A DNA stretch of 64,000 bases, taken from positions 80,075,475 to 80,139,474 of the forward strand of contig OU426979.1 in the NCBI GenBank assembly GCA_911387785.2. The letters run 5' to 3'. The stretch comes from Aelia acuminata. Taxonomy: Eukaryota; Arthropoda; Insecta; Hemiptera; Pentatomidae. The notes beneath the pieces are model-generated. The model searched no databases, was not told the origin of the DNA, and was given only the letters and a program-made list of their open reading frames with translations. Shown in pieces: positions 53,700-64,000 of this stretch. The translations under genes were made by a program, and so were the position numbers. Numbering within the stretch: position 1 is the first letter of the stretch; each line of letters starts with the position of its first letter.

Positions 53700-55955
53700 T
53701 TTCCTTGTGATGATATTTTGTTGTTAATTCTTAACATTATAGGGAATTATAGAAATGTAACAACTCTAGTGTATTCTACATGTATATATATATATTTTTT
53801 TAAATATCTTACTGCTCAAATCTTACATCAAATCTTTGTACAAATTGCTACATTCCTGTATTTTTATATCTTAGCAATTTAATAGTATAGGTTATTTCAT
53901 TAATACAAACAAAAACCACCTAATCCAACAAAAACCTTCCTGACACTTTTTGATCCACCAAGACTTGGTTCTTGATTAAGTACTTTAAAACGTTGAGACT
54001 GAATTTTAACATTTATTATATGACTGACTGCTACAATTGGAATAGGGAATTATAGAAATGAGAAAATAATGAGTATTTTGAAAAAAAAAATCAGTTTCTT
54101 ATTTTAAAAATATTAACTTATGAAATAATATTACAACTAAACGTGCTGATCAATGTTTTCAAATTAATCAGTTTGTCAATACCCTTGACTTATTCTTAAG
54201 CATTAACTTGCCTATAATTTTGTGATGAATTTATTTGTCTAAGTCTGCTACTTACCAATGTACATTTATTGGCATAAGGAAATTATTAAGTTATTCTTTA
54301 TTACTAACATGCCTAGGAGTTTGTGTAATAAGTTTTGATGTAGGTCAAAATGTGTGAATAATCACATCTTTACATGTTTTTTGCATTGTCATAAATCTTA
54401 GAAGCATGACTCCTGATAAGTTTACCTAATTTAGTATAAGTAGTAAGTTTCTTTCTTGGTTTTTATTTTGTTTGTTTTCTTTTAAGTGGTCTTTTCATTA
54501 ATTTTTGTCATTTTTCCTATGTGTGCCATAGGGTTTGGTAGTTCATTCACTAATCAAAATTTACCTGTTGATAATTTAATTCCTATTTTAGTGTTATTGT
54601 TGCATCAAGGTACACAGCTAGCCAAATGACCTGTCTAATTTTAAATTTTTCTGTTAACAGGCTTTCTTTGTATTTTAATCATGTCTTCCTCAGTTTGCAT
54701 CATTGTTGTGGTTTATGTTAGGGTAATGTTAGTGAGATCTGTTTAGGGTTTGATTATCATTGCTATGTCATGATGTTAGGGCTGTAAGGTTTCCATGTGA
54801 ATGATGTGCAATAACGTTGCAAATATGTACTACTGAGGTAATCTATCTATCTATATGTGTTTGCATTGTATTTAAATTTGATTAATTTTAGCTCAAATAA
54901 GCATTATTATATTAATAAAACTCAGCGTTTTTATGATTTTTGGTTTGTTAATGTTTTGATTTCAGTTCATGGATTGTGATTATATTATTTCAATAGTTGA
55001 AAGTGCCTTATCCGATGTTTTTCAATTAATAATTTATCATGGGTCTTAGGTCTAAAGATAATTTTAAGTATCAGTGTAGGTCCATTCTCTGCTGGTAAGG
55101 TTTGAGTGACAGAAAATTTATAATATTAAATATTCAAGAGATTTATTTCTGAGATGAAATCTTAATTAATTAAATGTTTTTTATTATCTATAATTTATTG
55201 TGTGTTAAATTTGAGTTGATTTTATTCTTCTGGAATACCACTTTAGATGTCTGGTTGCTATTAGTGAATTAGTGTTATTACTAAAAAAAAAATCTCAAAA
55301 ATATTACTTTGGTCTGGTTAAAGGAATTAATTTGTTTATTAATTAGATAAGATAAATTTAACTTTATTCAAAATATTTATGCACCTCTCCATTTCTTACA
55401 TTATGTTTTACTTTATTTCAGATACTAATTTTAATTAGTGAATCTTATAATATAATAATTTCTGTCTCTGCCTTTTATATATTTAATTTTTCATCAGTTG
55501 ACATAGTTTTTTTAGCTAAATGATATTTTATCTGCTTGGTTGTGAAGTCTTTATTGAAACAGATATTTTAAATTAGGCTTTTCTTAAAACATAAGGTATA
55601 TTAAAATTATTTATCTGTTTCATTGAAGAATTATTGCTAACAAAACTATTAACAAGACTGAAAAAGTGATTGCTTAGGCTAAGATCGAAAATTATGAATA
55701 AAATAAGTTTAAGTTACCTATTTACTAATGTTAGCATAAGGCATATGTTGTATATTTCGTTATTTTTTTATCTGTAGCATAATTTAAATTTAGTGGCAAT
55801 ATAATTTATAGTATTAAAACCACTTGTTAACTATTTGTTAATAAATAAGGAATGTTATAAAATTGTTTCTTTTAAATAATGTTGGAGTATATGACTAAAT
55901 AATTAATATTTAGCATACAATATTATTTAATCATATATATTATTTCTCAAGGCCT
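53700..55955. other. AT-rich intergenic DNA, nothing assigned
   Basis: TTATAGGGAATTATAGAAATG occurs twice in part (near 53740 and 54043), a short local duplication. No coding exon, transposon end or RNA gene recognised. Confidence 0.4.
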
Positions 55956-56529
55956 TTTTTGTACCGGTACGCCATAACTTCCTTAATACTTCATAAAATT
56001 TCATGAATGAGGCATCATTTTAAAGCTTTCCTTAACCGCTATACTGGAAAAATATACAGATCACTCATTTCGCCTTCGATTGCGAGTTATAAGCGCAAAA
56101 CCGCGGCTTTTGGGAGAAGAATGGTCATAGAGGTTTCTAAATGGTGTCAATCTTTTTAGGTTTTCAAGGAAAACATTTTCGATTGTATGCATATTTTCGA
56201 TTAACCCCTTCGTTTGCAAGTTATAAGCAAAAAACTGCAATTCTTAGCAAAAATTTCAAAATGGTCACAGGGCTTTTTCAAAGTTACACTTTTTCGATTG
56301 TCGCCGTCGTTTGCAAGTTACAAACAAAAACATGCGATTTAAGTCAATAGAATCATAGCTTTCCGTGAAACCGAATTTGTTTCAAAAAATAAATAATCTA
56401 CAATTTAAACACATTTACATCTATTCTGTACTTCAACCATCACCTATGCCCATGACACACTATTAAGTGTTAACAATTAAGTGGGATTTAAGTAGGTTAG
56501 AATGCGAATGCTTCGCACGGGTCAGCTAG
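55956..56529 (+). mobile_element. Helitron-like non-autonomous element
   Basis: The right end has a palindrome TGCGAATGCTTCGCA at about 56502-56517, then CGGGTCAG and CTAG at 56526-56529 followed by T, the Helitron 3' arrangement. Inside, a motif TTCGATTG, TCGTTTGCAAGTTATAAGCA, AAAA recurs three to four times (56070, 56195, 56290) as loose tandem units of about 100 bp. The left boundary, near 55960, is uncertain. A LINE inserted 32 bp behind its end. Confidence 0.55.
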
Positions 56530-56561
56530 TATATTTTTGATATTTGTCTTTGTTGGTGGAT

Positions 56562-57454
56562 GAGGTATGGAAGGTCTGCAAAAGAAGAACTCCGAGAGCT
56601 GTGGTCGGGTACTGGAATCTAACACCAGTGCTTGCTCAGGCAATGATCTATGCAGACGACATAGTACTGATTGCGGATTCCCAGGAAGCTCTGCAAACAT
56701 CATTAAACGAATGGCATGAGGAACTCCGGCTAAGAGGGTTGAGCATAAATCCGGCAAAAAGCAAAACTATGTGTGTGGGTAGAGAAGATCTGGAGCCTAG
56801 GATATTCTGTAATGGCGAACTCTTAGAAACAACAAACGCCTACACATATCTAGGGACAGTCATGAGCAAAGATGGAAAAATAGACCAGGAGGTACTAAAT
56901 CGGGTGATGAAGGCCAATGGACTATACTACCATATATCCAAAACTGTCATTGGGAAACATGAAGTTAGCAGAGAGGCTAAAATTAGGATATTTAAATCTG
57001 TTTTCCTACCTGTGCTTTTATACGGATCTGAAAGCTGGACTACCCTCGACAAACATGCAAGCAAGTTGGTAACAGCTGAAATGAGATTCCTCCGGAGAAT
57101 AGTTGGCAAAACCAGGAGGGACTGTATTAGAAATGACAGGATCCGCGAGGAATTGGGAGTAAGATCAGTGCGGGACATCCTGGAGGAGCGACAATTGAAG
57201 TGGTTCGGGCATGTCTGTAGAATGAACGATACCCGAAAGGCCAGGTGGTTTTTGGAAGCCAGACCGGAAGGAAGACGTCCTCGTGGCAGACCCAGATGTT
57301 TGTACTCCAACTACATTGGGAAACTGGGAGCAGCAAGAGGACTAACCATCCCGGAGATGAGAAGAATGGCAAGGGACAGAGACCAATGGGCTCGCTGGAC
57401 CGGGACGGCAACTCCACGCTTAGCGGCACATAGGAGTTAGAGGAAGAAGAAGAA
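56562..57454 (+). pseudogene. 5'-truncated LINE copy, RTE-like (893 bp)
   Basis: Flanked by a perfect 16-bp duplication GTCTTTGTTGGTGGAT (56546-56561, 57455-57470). The element starts inside the RT domain (EVWKVCKRRT) and reads open to 57440: MIYADDIVLIADSQEALQTS, GLSINPAKSKTMCVG, YTYLGTVMSKDGKIDQEV, LPVLLYGSESWTT, RQLKWFGHVCRM, GRRPRGRPRCLYSNY. It ends with a GAAGAAGAA tail like the LINE at 45818 and is related to it, though clearly a different family member. Because it lacks the endonuclease and RT motifs before YADD it cannot move itself. The uninterrupted frame shows it is young. Confidence 0.9.
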
Positions 57455-57620
57455 GTCTTTGTTGGTGGATTAATGATTATAAATTAATGAACTTTGGATT
57501 AACTGTTAAAATATAATGCCGTTTATGATGTGCCTCCATTATCGTTCGTTTCATTTTATTTGTTTTAGAATTGAATTTAGGTGCTCCTTTAAAACTCATT
57601 TCATATTTTCTTGCTATATA

Positions 57621-59935
57621 CATACATACATCAGCGGCCCGACAACTCATCTCTGAGTCGTGGCCTCCTGGATCAGCCTTCGCCAAATGTCCCTATCCAG
57701 TACAGCCGCCCTCCAGTTGTGAACTCCGAGTAGGGTCCGAGCGTCATGTGCCACACCTTCCTGCAATCTTAATCTGGGTCGTCCTTTCTTCCTCGTTCCG
57801 AAGATCTTGCCCAGGAACACTTTCTTCGGGATATCATGCTCGTCTATTCCTTGCCAAATGACCAGCCGAGACGAATGAATCGGGAGATATCAGGCTCCTG
57901 GTATAAGGTGTATAGTTCCTGGTTTGTCCGGCGGCGCCACTCGCCATCCCGGATGACTCCTCCATAGATGGAGCGGAGTATCCTTCGTTCGTGGACTTGT
58001 TGAGCCAACTCGTCTGTCTTCTTAATGGTCCATGTTTCCGATCCGTGGGTCATTACTGGTCGGATAAGCGTCTTGTAGAGAAGCACCTTTGTCGCCCTTG
58101 ACAGGAGTCGGCTGCTCAGATGATGTCGAAGTCCAAAGAAGCACTGACTCGACTTCGTTATCTGGCATCCGACTTCCCCGGAGATGTCGTTGTCACTATT
58201 GACCAGGCACCCAAGGTACGTGAACTCGTTCACCTTTTCGAATTGATAGGGGCCGATTTTTACTTGTTCTCCCTCTTTAGAGTATTGACCGGTAATCATA
58301 TATTTTGTTTTTGAGGAGTTGACTCTTAGTCCGGCACGTTGGGCAGCACCATCGATTGAGAGGAATGTGTCTACCATGTCCCGATAAGATCTCCCTATGA
58401 TGTCTAAGTCATCGGCATATCCCAGTAGCTGTGTCGATCTATTGAAGATAGTCCCGCCTATTTGGATGGAGGAGTCGCGCACCTCTTTCTCGAGACCAAT
58501 ATTAAATAGCAAACAGGCCAATGCATCTCCTTGCCTTACACCATTGCCTGGGATGAGAGGGTCAGAAAGGCCAGCCTGGACTCTGACAAAACATTGAACG
58601 CCCTCCATGGTGACCTCCAACACCACTTACCAGCTTTATGGGCATCCCTAGCTCCTCCATAGCCTGATAAAGTCTGCACCGATCTATGCTGTCGTAAGCA
58701 CTTTTAAAGTCCAAAAAAAGGTGGTGGGTTTGGATGTTGTGCTCGCGACCTCTCTCCAATATCTGCCGAAGCATGAAGACCTGCTCGGTTGTAGACCTTC
58801 CCTTGCGAAATCCCGACTGGTAGGGACCGACGTTGCGATCCGCATGAGGCTGCAGTCTGTCAACTAGTATGAGGTACAGAACTTTATAGGCGACAGGCAG
58901 GAGGGAGATGCCACGGTAGTTAGTGCAATCCAGTTGGTCCCCCTTCTTGTGTATCGGGCATATGATGGTCCTCCGCCATTCTCTAGGCATGTTTTCTTCC
59001 TTCCAGATAGCTATCAGAAGTTCCTGTAGGGCTTTCACAAGTTCTGGACCACCTTATCTGAATAGCTCGGCGGAGAGTCCATCGTATCCTGGTGCCTTAT
59101 TATTCTTCAGTTTACCCAGAGCCATTGTGATCTCTCTCATCCTCGTCCAGGGGGTCCATGTCCTAGGAGCTCCTGAAAGTACTGCCACCATCGCTGGAGA
59201 ATTCTAGCCTCGTCAGTCAGAAGAGTTCCGTCCTCATCCTTGCAAGCCGTCAGTCTCGGCTTGAAGGGCTTCCTTTCTTGATTTATCTTTTGATAAAATT
59301 TTTGGACTTCAGAGCTGGTTTTCAGCGTCTCCAGCTCCTCAAGCTGACTTATGCGCCATTCCCTTTTCTTCCTCTGATGAAGGTGCTTCTCAAGTCTCCT
59401 TCTGCGACGATATTCTTCAGCTCTTCCCCGTGTCTTGCGTTGGATCATCGCTTGGTAAGCTTCGTTCTTGTAGGCGGTGGCCTGCTCGCACTCTTCGTCG
59501 AACCACCGGTTGCGAGGCTCTCTTTCCTGCAGTCTGAGAACTCCCTCAGCCTCCCTTGATATGGCCTCTTCTATCTTCTGCCATTTATCGTCCACACTGT
59601 CCATCATAGACATCTCAAGTGTTCGAAGTTCTTCACTAAGACGCCCTTCGTAGGTAGTCTGAACCTCTTCGTCCTTCAGTCTGGAGATATTGAATTTCTT
59701 TATTCGAAAAGTAGGCTGCCTCTTGGCGAGGGAGATCCTGTCTCTGAGGTGGGCTCTAACCAGGATGTGGTCCGAGTCCACATTTGCTCCTCTAAAAGAG
59801 CGAACATCCAAAAGATTGGACTTATTCCTACTACTTATGAGGATATGGTCGATCTGATTAACAGTCTCACCATCGGGTGACCTCCATGTACCCTTATGAA
59901 TATTCCGATGGGGAAAAAGCGTGCCTTCAATGTTT
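57621..59935 (-). mobile_element. 5'-truncated, broken LINE of a second family (2.3 kb)
   Basis: Flanked by TTGCTATATA at 57611-57620 and 59936-59945. Minus strand, in order: end of the endonuclease (NIHKGTWRSPDGETVNQIDH, VDSDHILVRAHL) at 59920-59750; a basic linker; RT blocks TIICPIHKKGDQLDCTNYRG, QSGFRKGRSTTEQVFMLRQI, HHLFLDFKSAYDSIDR near 58960-58700; GNGVRQGDALACLLFNIGLE and LLGYADDLDIIGRSYRDMVD near 58560-58390; KVLLYKTLIRPVMTHGSETW near 58050; RGRPRLRLQEGVAHDAR near 57760; stop near 57648; tail of TGTA repeats. Frameshifts near 59140, 58625 and 57850 and a stop near 59055 inactivate it. The family is related to the fossil at 28316-28900, not to the LINE at 45818. Confidence 0.88.
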
Positions 59936-59945
59936 TTGCTATATA

Positions 59946-61760
59946 AAATGTTTTATCTTTATTCTAAATAGCATCGCTGGCTTTTTCAGTGTAATACTTG
60001 GACTGTACACAATAATGTTCCTTCAAAAGCTCTTATTAGTTCTTAGTCCTGTTAAATATATCAATGTTATTTTATGATAAAAATATTGTTATTTCCTACC
60101 TCTTGAACAATGGTCATCTTACCTTTGTAAAAAGGTCTGTGATGTAAGGCATCATCTTAGAAATAATGCATGTCCCTTATGAAATATTACCTGCAAGATG
60201 TTCAATATATATTTCAGAATGTATGATGTATGATTTAAAAATGTATTTTTTTAAAATTTAAACTTAATTATTACTTAAAATAAATTAAATTATGGTTTGT
60301 TATTCATATGGTCATATTAAAAGAGAAATATCTATATTTTGTATTAATTATATAATTTAGAAATAAATTATTGCAATGACTCTAGCAACAGTTTAAGAAA
60401 TCTGTCTCTGAAAGTATAGAAATAATAATTGAAATAATGCATTTAATAAAAAGACATAAAGAATTATAAATTTTTAATAAAAGGATGAAAAACATCACTG
60501 ACTACCTATTTTATGTTTTATCCTCCTCTTAGTAATATTTATTATAATTTATAGAGATGAAGTTATTAATTTGAATCATTACAGTAGACTCTCGACAACC
60601 TGAGCATAGCATAAGGATGATTTAATAAATTCAAGTTTTTTTACTTATTGAGGTTTGAAGCATTGAGCTACAAAATAACCACTTTGAGTTCTACTACTCA
60701 TTGAACCTCTTCAGATACCTGTTCAAGTTGTAAACTAGTATCAATTAAGTACTTACATTGTATTAAAAAAATAAAAAATGTCCTTTTTTTTTCATGAATT
60801 CATTTGATATTTATTTTTATTTATTTGCCTATTTTATATTTACATCAGTACTTGGATTTAAAAATCAAAACACACTTTATTTTTTCTTGCATCTTAGTCG
60901 TCATTCTGAAGCATGAAACTCTCCTTGTCCTAATTTTACCGGGGAACTCCTGAGTTTGCTGGACACTAAAATAGGCTGACATAAAATTGTATTATGTCAG
61001 CCTAACATTACCATAGTCATTTAAAGACACCATCTCCAAGATCTATAGAATTGGCTCTTGTTGCCACCTTCTCTTTGTTGATTAATCCATTCGCTATTTT
61101 ATGTCATACCCATTTTTTTATTAGGAGTTAGGAAATTTATCAGATCCGTTGGCAGTGTTTCTTTTTATCATCATCTATTGTAATGTTAATCTTCACATTC
61201 CCCTCTGACAGTGCCTTTAAAACTGTTTTTGTGAGTTGAAAAAACACAAATAAATTAAAAATAATCGCATACCTGTTGTTAATTTTGAGCAAGAAAAAAC
61301 TTTCAAGTAGTAGAAGTACTGGAATCTAAAAGCCGAGGTTTTCCACTGCTCATTAAGAAACAAAGAATTATTATAATTGAGGTTTATATTTTGAAATAAT
61401 CAACTTATAAAAAGTATGATGGCAAACAATATAGGAATATGAAGTATTTAAAAGAAAACCTAGTGTCATCTTGGTTTGACTATAATAATAATGTTAAAAC
61501 AATAGTTTCTTAGAAGACTGTGCCATTGCCAGGATTTATTGAAATAGCTGCATTTGTCTATTCAATTATTAAAATGGTATAGAGAATCATTTCATCTTAA
61601 GTAGAAAAACCAAACCTCATGCAATGTAACAATATGCTCAAATTTCAATTTGTAACACATTGTATTCAATTTTTATATAATTTAGTTTAAAATACTTTTT
61701 CAAAAAGCATGGAATGAAAGGTGATTAGTACAAAATAATATAGGATTATCATAAACATAT
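59946..61760. other. AT-rich intergenic DNA, nothing assigned
   Basis: No exon, RNA gene or transposon end recognised. A short inverted repeat (AATAGGCTGACATAAAATTG against TATTATGTCAGCCTAACATT) is at about 60971-61008. Confidence 0.4.
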
Positions 61761-61764
61761 CATT

Positions 61765-61960
61765 TTGGAAGTAGCAGCGATCTGCAAAAGACATTCAAAA
61801 GGACACTTTTGGGGCAAAGAAATCTACCTCCAGTCCAGCTTCTTTTGTATGCAGATAACCATGTTATGATTGGGAGTTACGTGAACAGCAGGCAGTAGTG
61901 AAATGGATGTCAACAGTTTATGCAAAGGGAAAAGATAAATTAAGATAAACCAAGCAAAGA
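61765..61960 (+). pseudogene. RTE-like LINE RT fossil
   Basis: Plus strand: EVAAICKR, a one-base frameshift near 61795, then KRTLLGQRNLPPVQLLLYAD followed by NHVMIGSYVNS, with the YADD box changed to YADN. The residues correspond one to one to EVAAICKRK...FLGRRNLRPV...LLLYADDVVLI of the intact LINE at 45818-49306, so this is an old copy of the same family. Confidence 0.75.
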
Positions 61961-63521
61961 ACAGGGAGCATTATTAGTCCTGGTTAGGCACTCCCCTGGT
62001 CTGAAAGGCACTACAGGGTGATGCAAAAGAAAATTTAGTTGAAACTTTTCTAGGAATTGTTAAAATTCTTTTAGATCATAGTTGGATCATTGTAGTAGGG
62101 TTTGAACATATGTCTTGTTATGTTAATAATAAATATATTATTAATATATTATATTTGTTTTCTCCCCTATTAATACATTTATATTGCAAATTCACTAATA
62201 TATCTTGTAGTTGGAACTTCCTGAAGTAAACAAATTATATTTGATAGCTAACTATCAATCTTAATTACAAACTCTCATACAATATTTCCCAAAAGCAGAG
62301 ATGGCATTCTGAGAAAAGTCAAATTAAAGAACTATCTGTATCTCTGAGGTAAACTGACATTTTGAAAACTTTATTGGAGAGCGCTTTGAATTTTAAATTT
62401 TCTTATTGTAAAAAATATATATATTTGTACTGTATATGACTCCTTACACTAGCTGCATAGATACAATAAAATTTCACTCGATAATATATGCCTCGGCAAT
62501 GCAGTAACATAAACAACCCTAAAATCAAGAATTTTGTAGTTACGAAAATTTACCTCTCTGATTCAAATTTTTGGTTACCTGGAGTTCATCATCATTAGTT
62601 GGAACGTGCATATTTATTATATAATTGAAGAAGGTACCTCTCACTCTTATTTTATGATCCTTGGAGTATGGGTTTAAAATAAATTATGTTTTGTTTAGTT
62701 TAATGACAAACTAGGGAGCCAGAGATGAAAGTGAGGTCTCAGCCATGGCATCTGTAAAATACTGAATAATCCCTGTAATTCATGATCCTATTACCATTGC
62801 AGATTATCTCCTGTACAGCTAATATTTACAATTTATATTTCAGAGCTTCATTTGATAGAGTCGTTAAGGCTCCAGGTCTATATAAAAAATATATGTTTCA
62901 CATCACAATTCTGATGCTTTGCCTTTTAGTCAAGCATCCATGTCAAATTAAATTGTATTTTTTTTAAACCAGTGTGTTGTCAGCTCACACCTTAGTGTAA
63001 AACTTTATCATTATTAGTTGTTGGTTTTATAGAATTTGGAGTAAATAATTTGCTCTAAATTTTCATTGGATTGGTTTTTGAAAATTATCCATTTTATATA
63101 AGCTACTATTTTGGTTTATTAAATATCAGCAATCTTGAATCTTTAAAAATATATAAAATGATGAAATCTTGTAAAACAATTGCCCATTGTCAGTACTTCG
63201 ATAAGCAATATAACTTTAAAGGTCCTGAGGCCATCGTTTTGTGAGATGTCACGAAAGGTGGTTTACGATTAAATTTTTTGAACTAGAGTTTTTGGGTGAC
63301 CTAAGAGTAAGGAATTAATAAATATGTATCTAATTCTGGCCAGCTCTGCCTTAAGTGGAACACTGAGGTCTATATTGATAAATTTATTGGTAAAGTAATA
63401 AGAATCATTTAGGATTTAAAGGCACTGCTAAGGAAAGTATTGAATAGTGCCCTAATGCTCAAGAACTCTAGATTAACATTAAATTACCTTACCTTTTTAA
63501 TTTTTTCACAAATGGAAGTTC

Positions 63522-63557
<36 letters not shown>

Positions 63558-64000
63558 AATTTCTTTCATTAACTTTTGAATTTTGACCAATAAACGTTAT
63601 TTGATTGAAAATTGGTCATCATTTTATTATTATCACTTATTTTTAACTAAATTGGTAAAGAATAAAAAAAAAAATATTTATTTATTTATTATTTATTATC
63701 AGATTTTTTTTAATGATTAAAATTGGTTGAACAATATTGGTAAGAATACAGCATGGTAGCAGCTTTTAGTTCTTGATTCAATAAGGACATAGAACAATGA
63801 CCCTTGGGGCCATTTATGACCTTTCAAAATGCAGGTAAATAGTCCCTGTCCCTTATACCTGCATTGGCCTTCTTTTCAAACTTACCTAAAATAACTGCAG
63901 TTTCTGAACAAATGTATTTAAAGATTTAATTTTAAAAACTTTTAAATTTAAAAATAAGCTATCCCATTCCATAATTCATTATTTAGAATTCTGACAGTCG
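61961..64000. other. AT-rich intergenic DNA, nothing assigned
   Basis: Contains an A run at 63527-63556 and a T/A-rich simple region near 63660-63720. A 61-codon frame at 62782-62967 has no recognisable domain. No gene supported. Confidence 0.4.
63527..63556 (+). repeat. Poly-A run (30 nt)
   Basis: Thirty consecutive A residues; may be the tail of a retroposed sequence, but no recognisable body precedes it and no target duplication was found. Confidence 0.8.

Noticed and set aside
62782..62967. Possible small gene with ASFDRVVKAPGLYKKYMF
   Set aside because: No family recognised, no flanking exons or upstream promoter signs; left as an unassigned frame.

Overview
The window is nuclear DNA from an animal, most likely an insect. 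It is AT-rich, its genes are split by kilobase-scale introns with GT-AG splice sites, polyadenylation signals are present, and it is full of arthropod-type transposable elements (mauritiana-type mariner, Tc1, hAT, Harbinger-like MITEs, Helitrons, several LINE families, copia and gypsy scraps). A hemimetabolous insect such as a hemipteran would fit, but the sequence does not settle the order.

Four host genes can be assembled exon by exon, all with consistent reading frames. (1) Fibrillarin, minus strand, 3208-11237, six exons, 310 aa: the box C/D snoRNP 2'-O-methyltransferase. (2) ERGIC2, minus strand, 20376-25998, seven exons, 376 aa: an ER-Golgi cargo-cycling membrane protein. (3) ASCC1, plus strand, 29561-42294, eight exons, 359 aa: KH domain plus 2H-phosphoesterase-like domain, with one GC-AG intron. 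(4) A two-pass membrane protein, plus strand, 42652-52817, four exons, 459 aa, resembling the APD1-4 N-terminal/middle domain (former DUF4792/DUF4793) type. Fibrillarin and ERGIC2 lie in tandem on the minus strand, ERGIC2 and ASCC1 are head to head about 3.6 kb apart, and ASCC1 and gene 4 are in tandem only about 360 bp apart. They do not form one pathway.

Between and inside the genes, mobile elements dominate. 11.3-20 kb holds a Harbinger-like MITE 80 bp upstream of the fibrillarin start codon, two tRNA-derived SINEs, a mariner fossil carrying a nested SINE and MITE, a Helitron helicase remnant and a 1.35-kb foldback element. ERGIC2 intron 5 and fibrillarin intron 1 carry copies of one unclassified element of about 1.2 kb. 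ASCC1 introns hold LINE fossils, two abutting non-autonomous Helitrons, a dead Tc1, a 2.0-kb palindromic element and a structurally intact mauritiana-type mariner with perfect 28-bp TIRs and all DD34D residues. Intron 2 of gene 4 contains an apparently full-length RTE-like LINE with one 965-codon ORF and a 10-bp target duplication. Downstream of gene 4 are two LINE insertions of different families (56.5-59.9 kb), each with a clear target duplication. The first 3 kb and the last 4 kb are AT-rich with only reverse-transcriptase fossils.

The items most worth a second look are the intact mariner, the full-length LINE, the two large foldback/palindromic elements with TTA target duplications, the repeated unclassified element family, the paired short hairpins in introns of two genes, and the MITE next to the fibrillarin promoter with a CACGTG E-box close to the start codon. 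No prokaryotic system, CRISPR array or operon is present.
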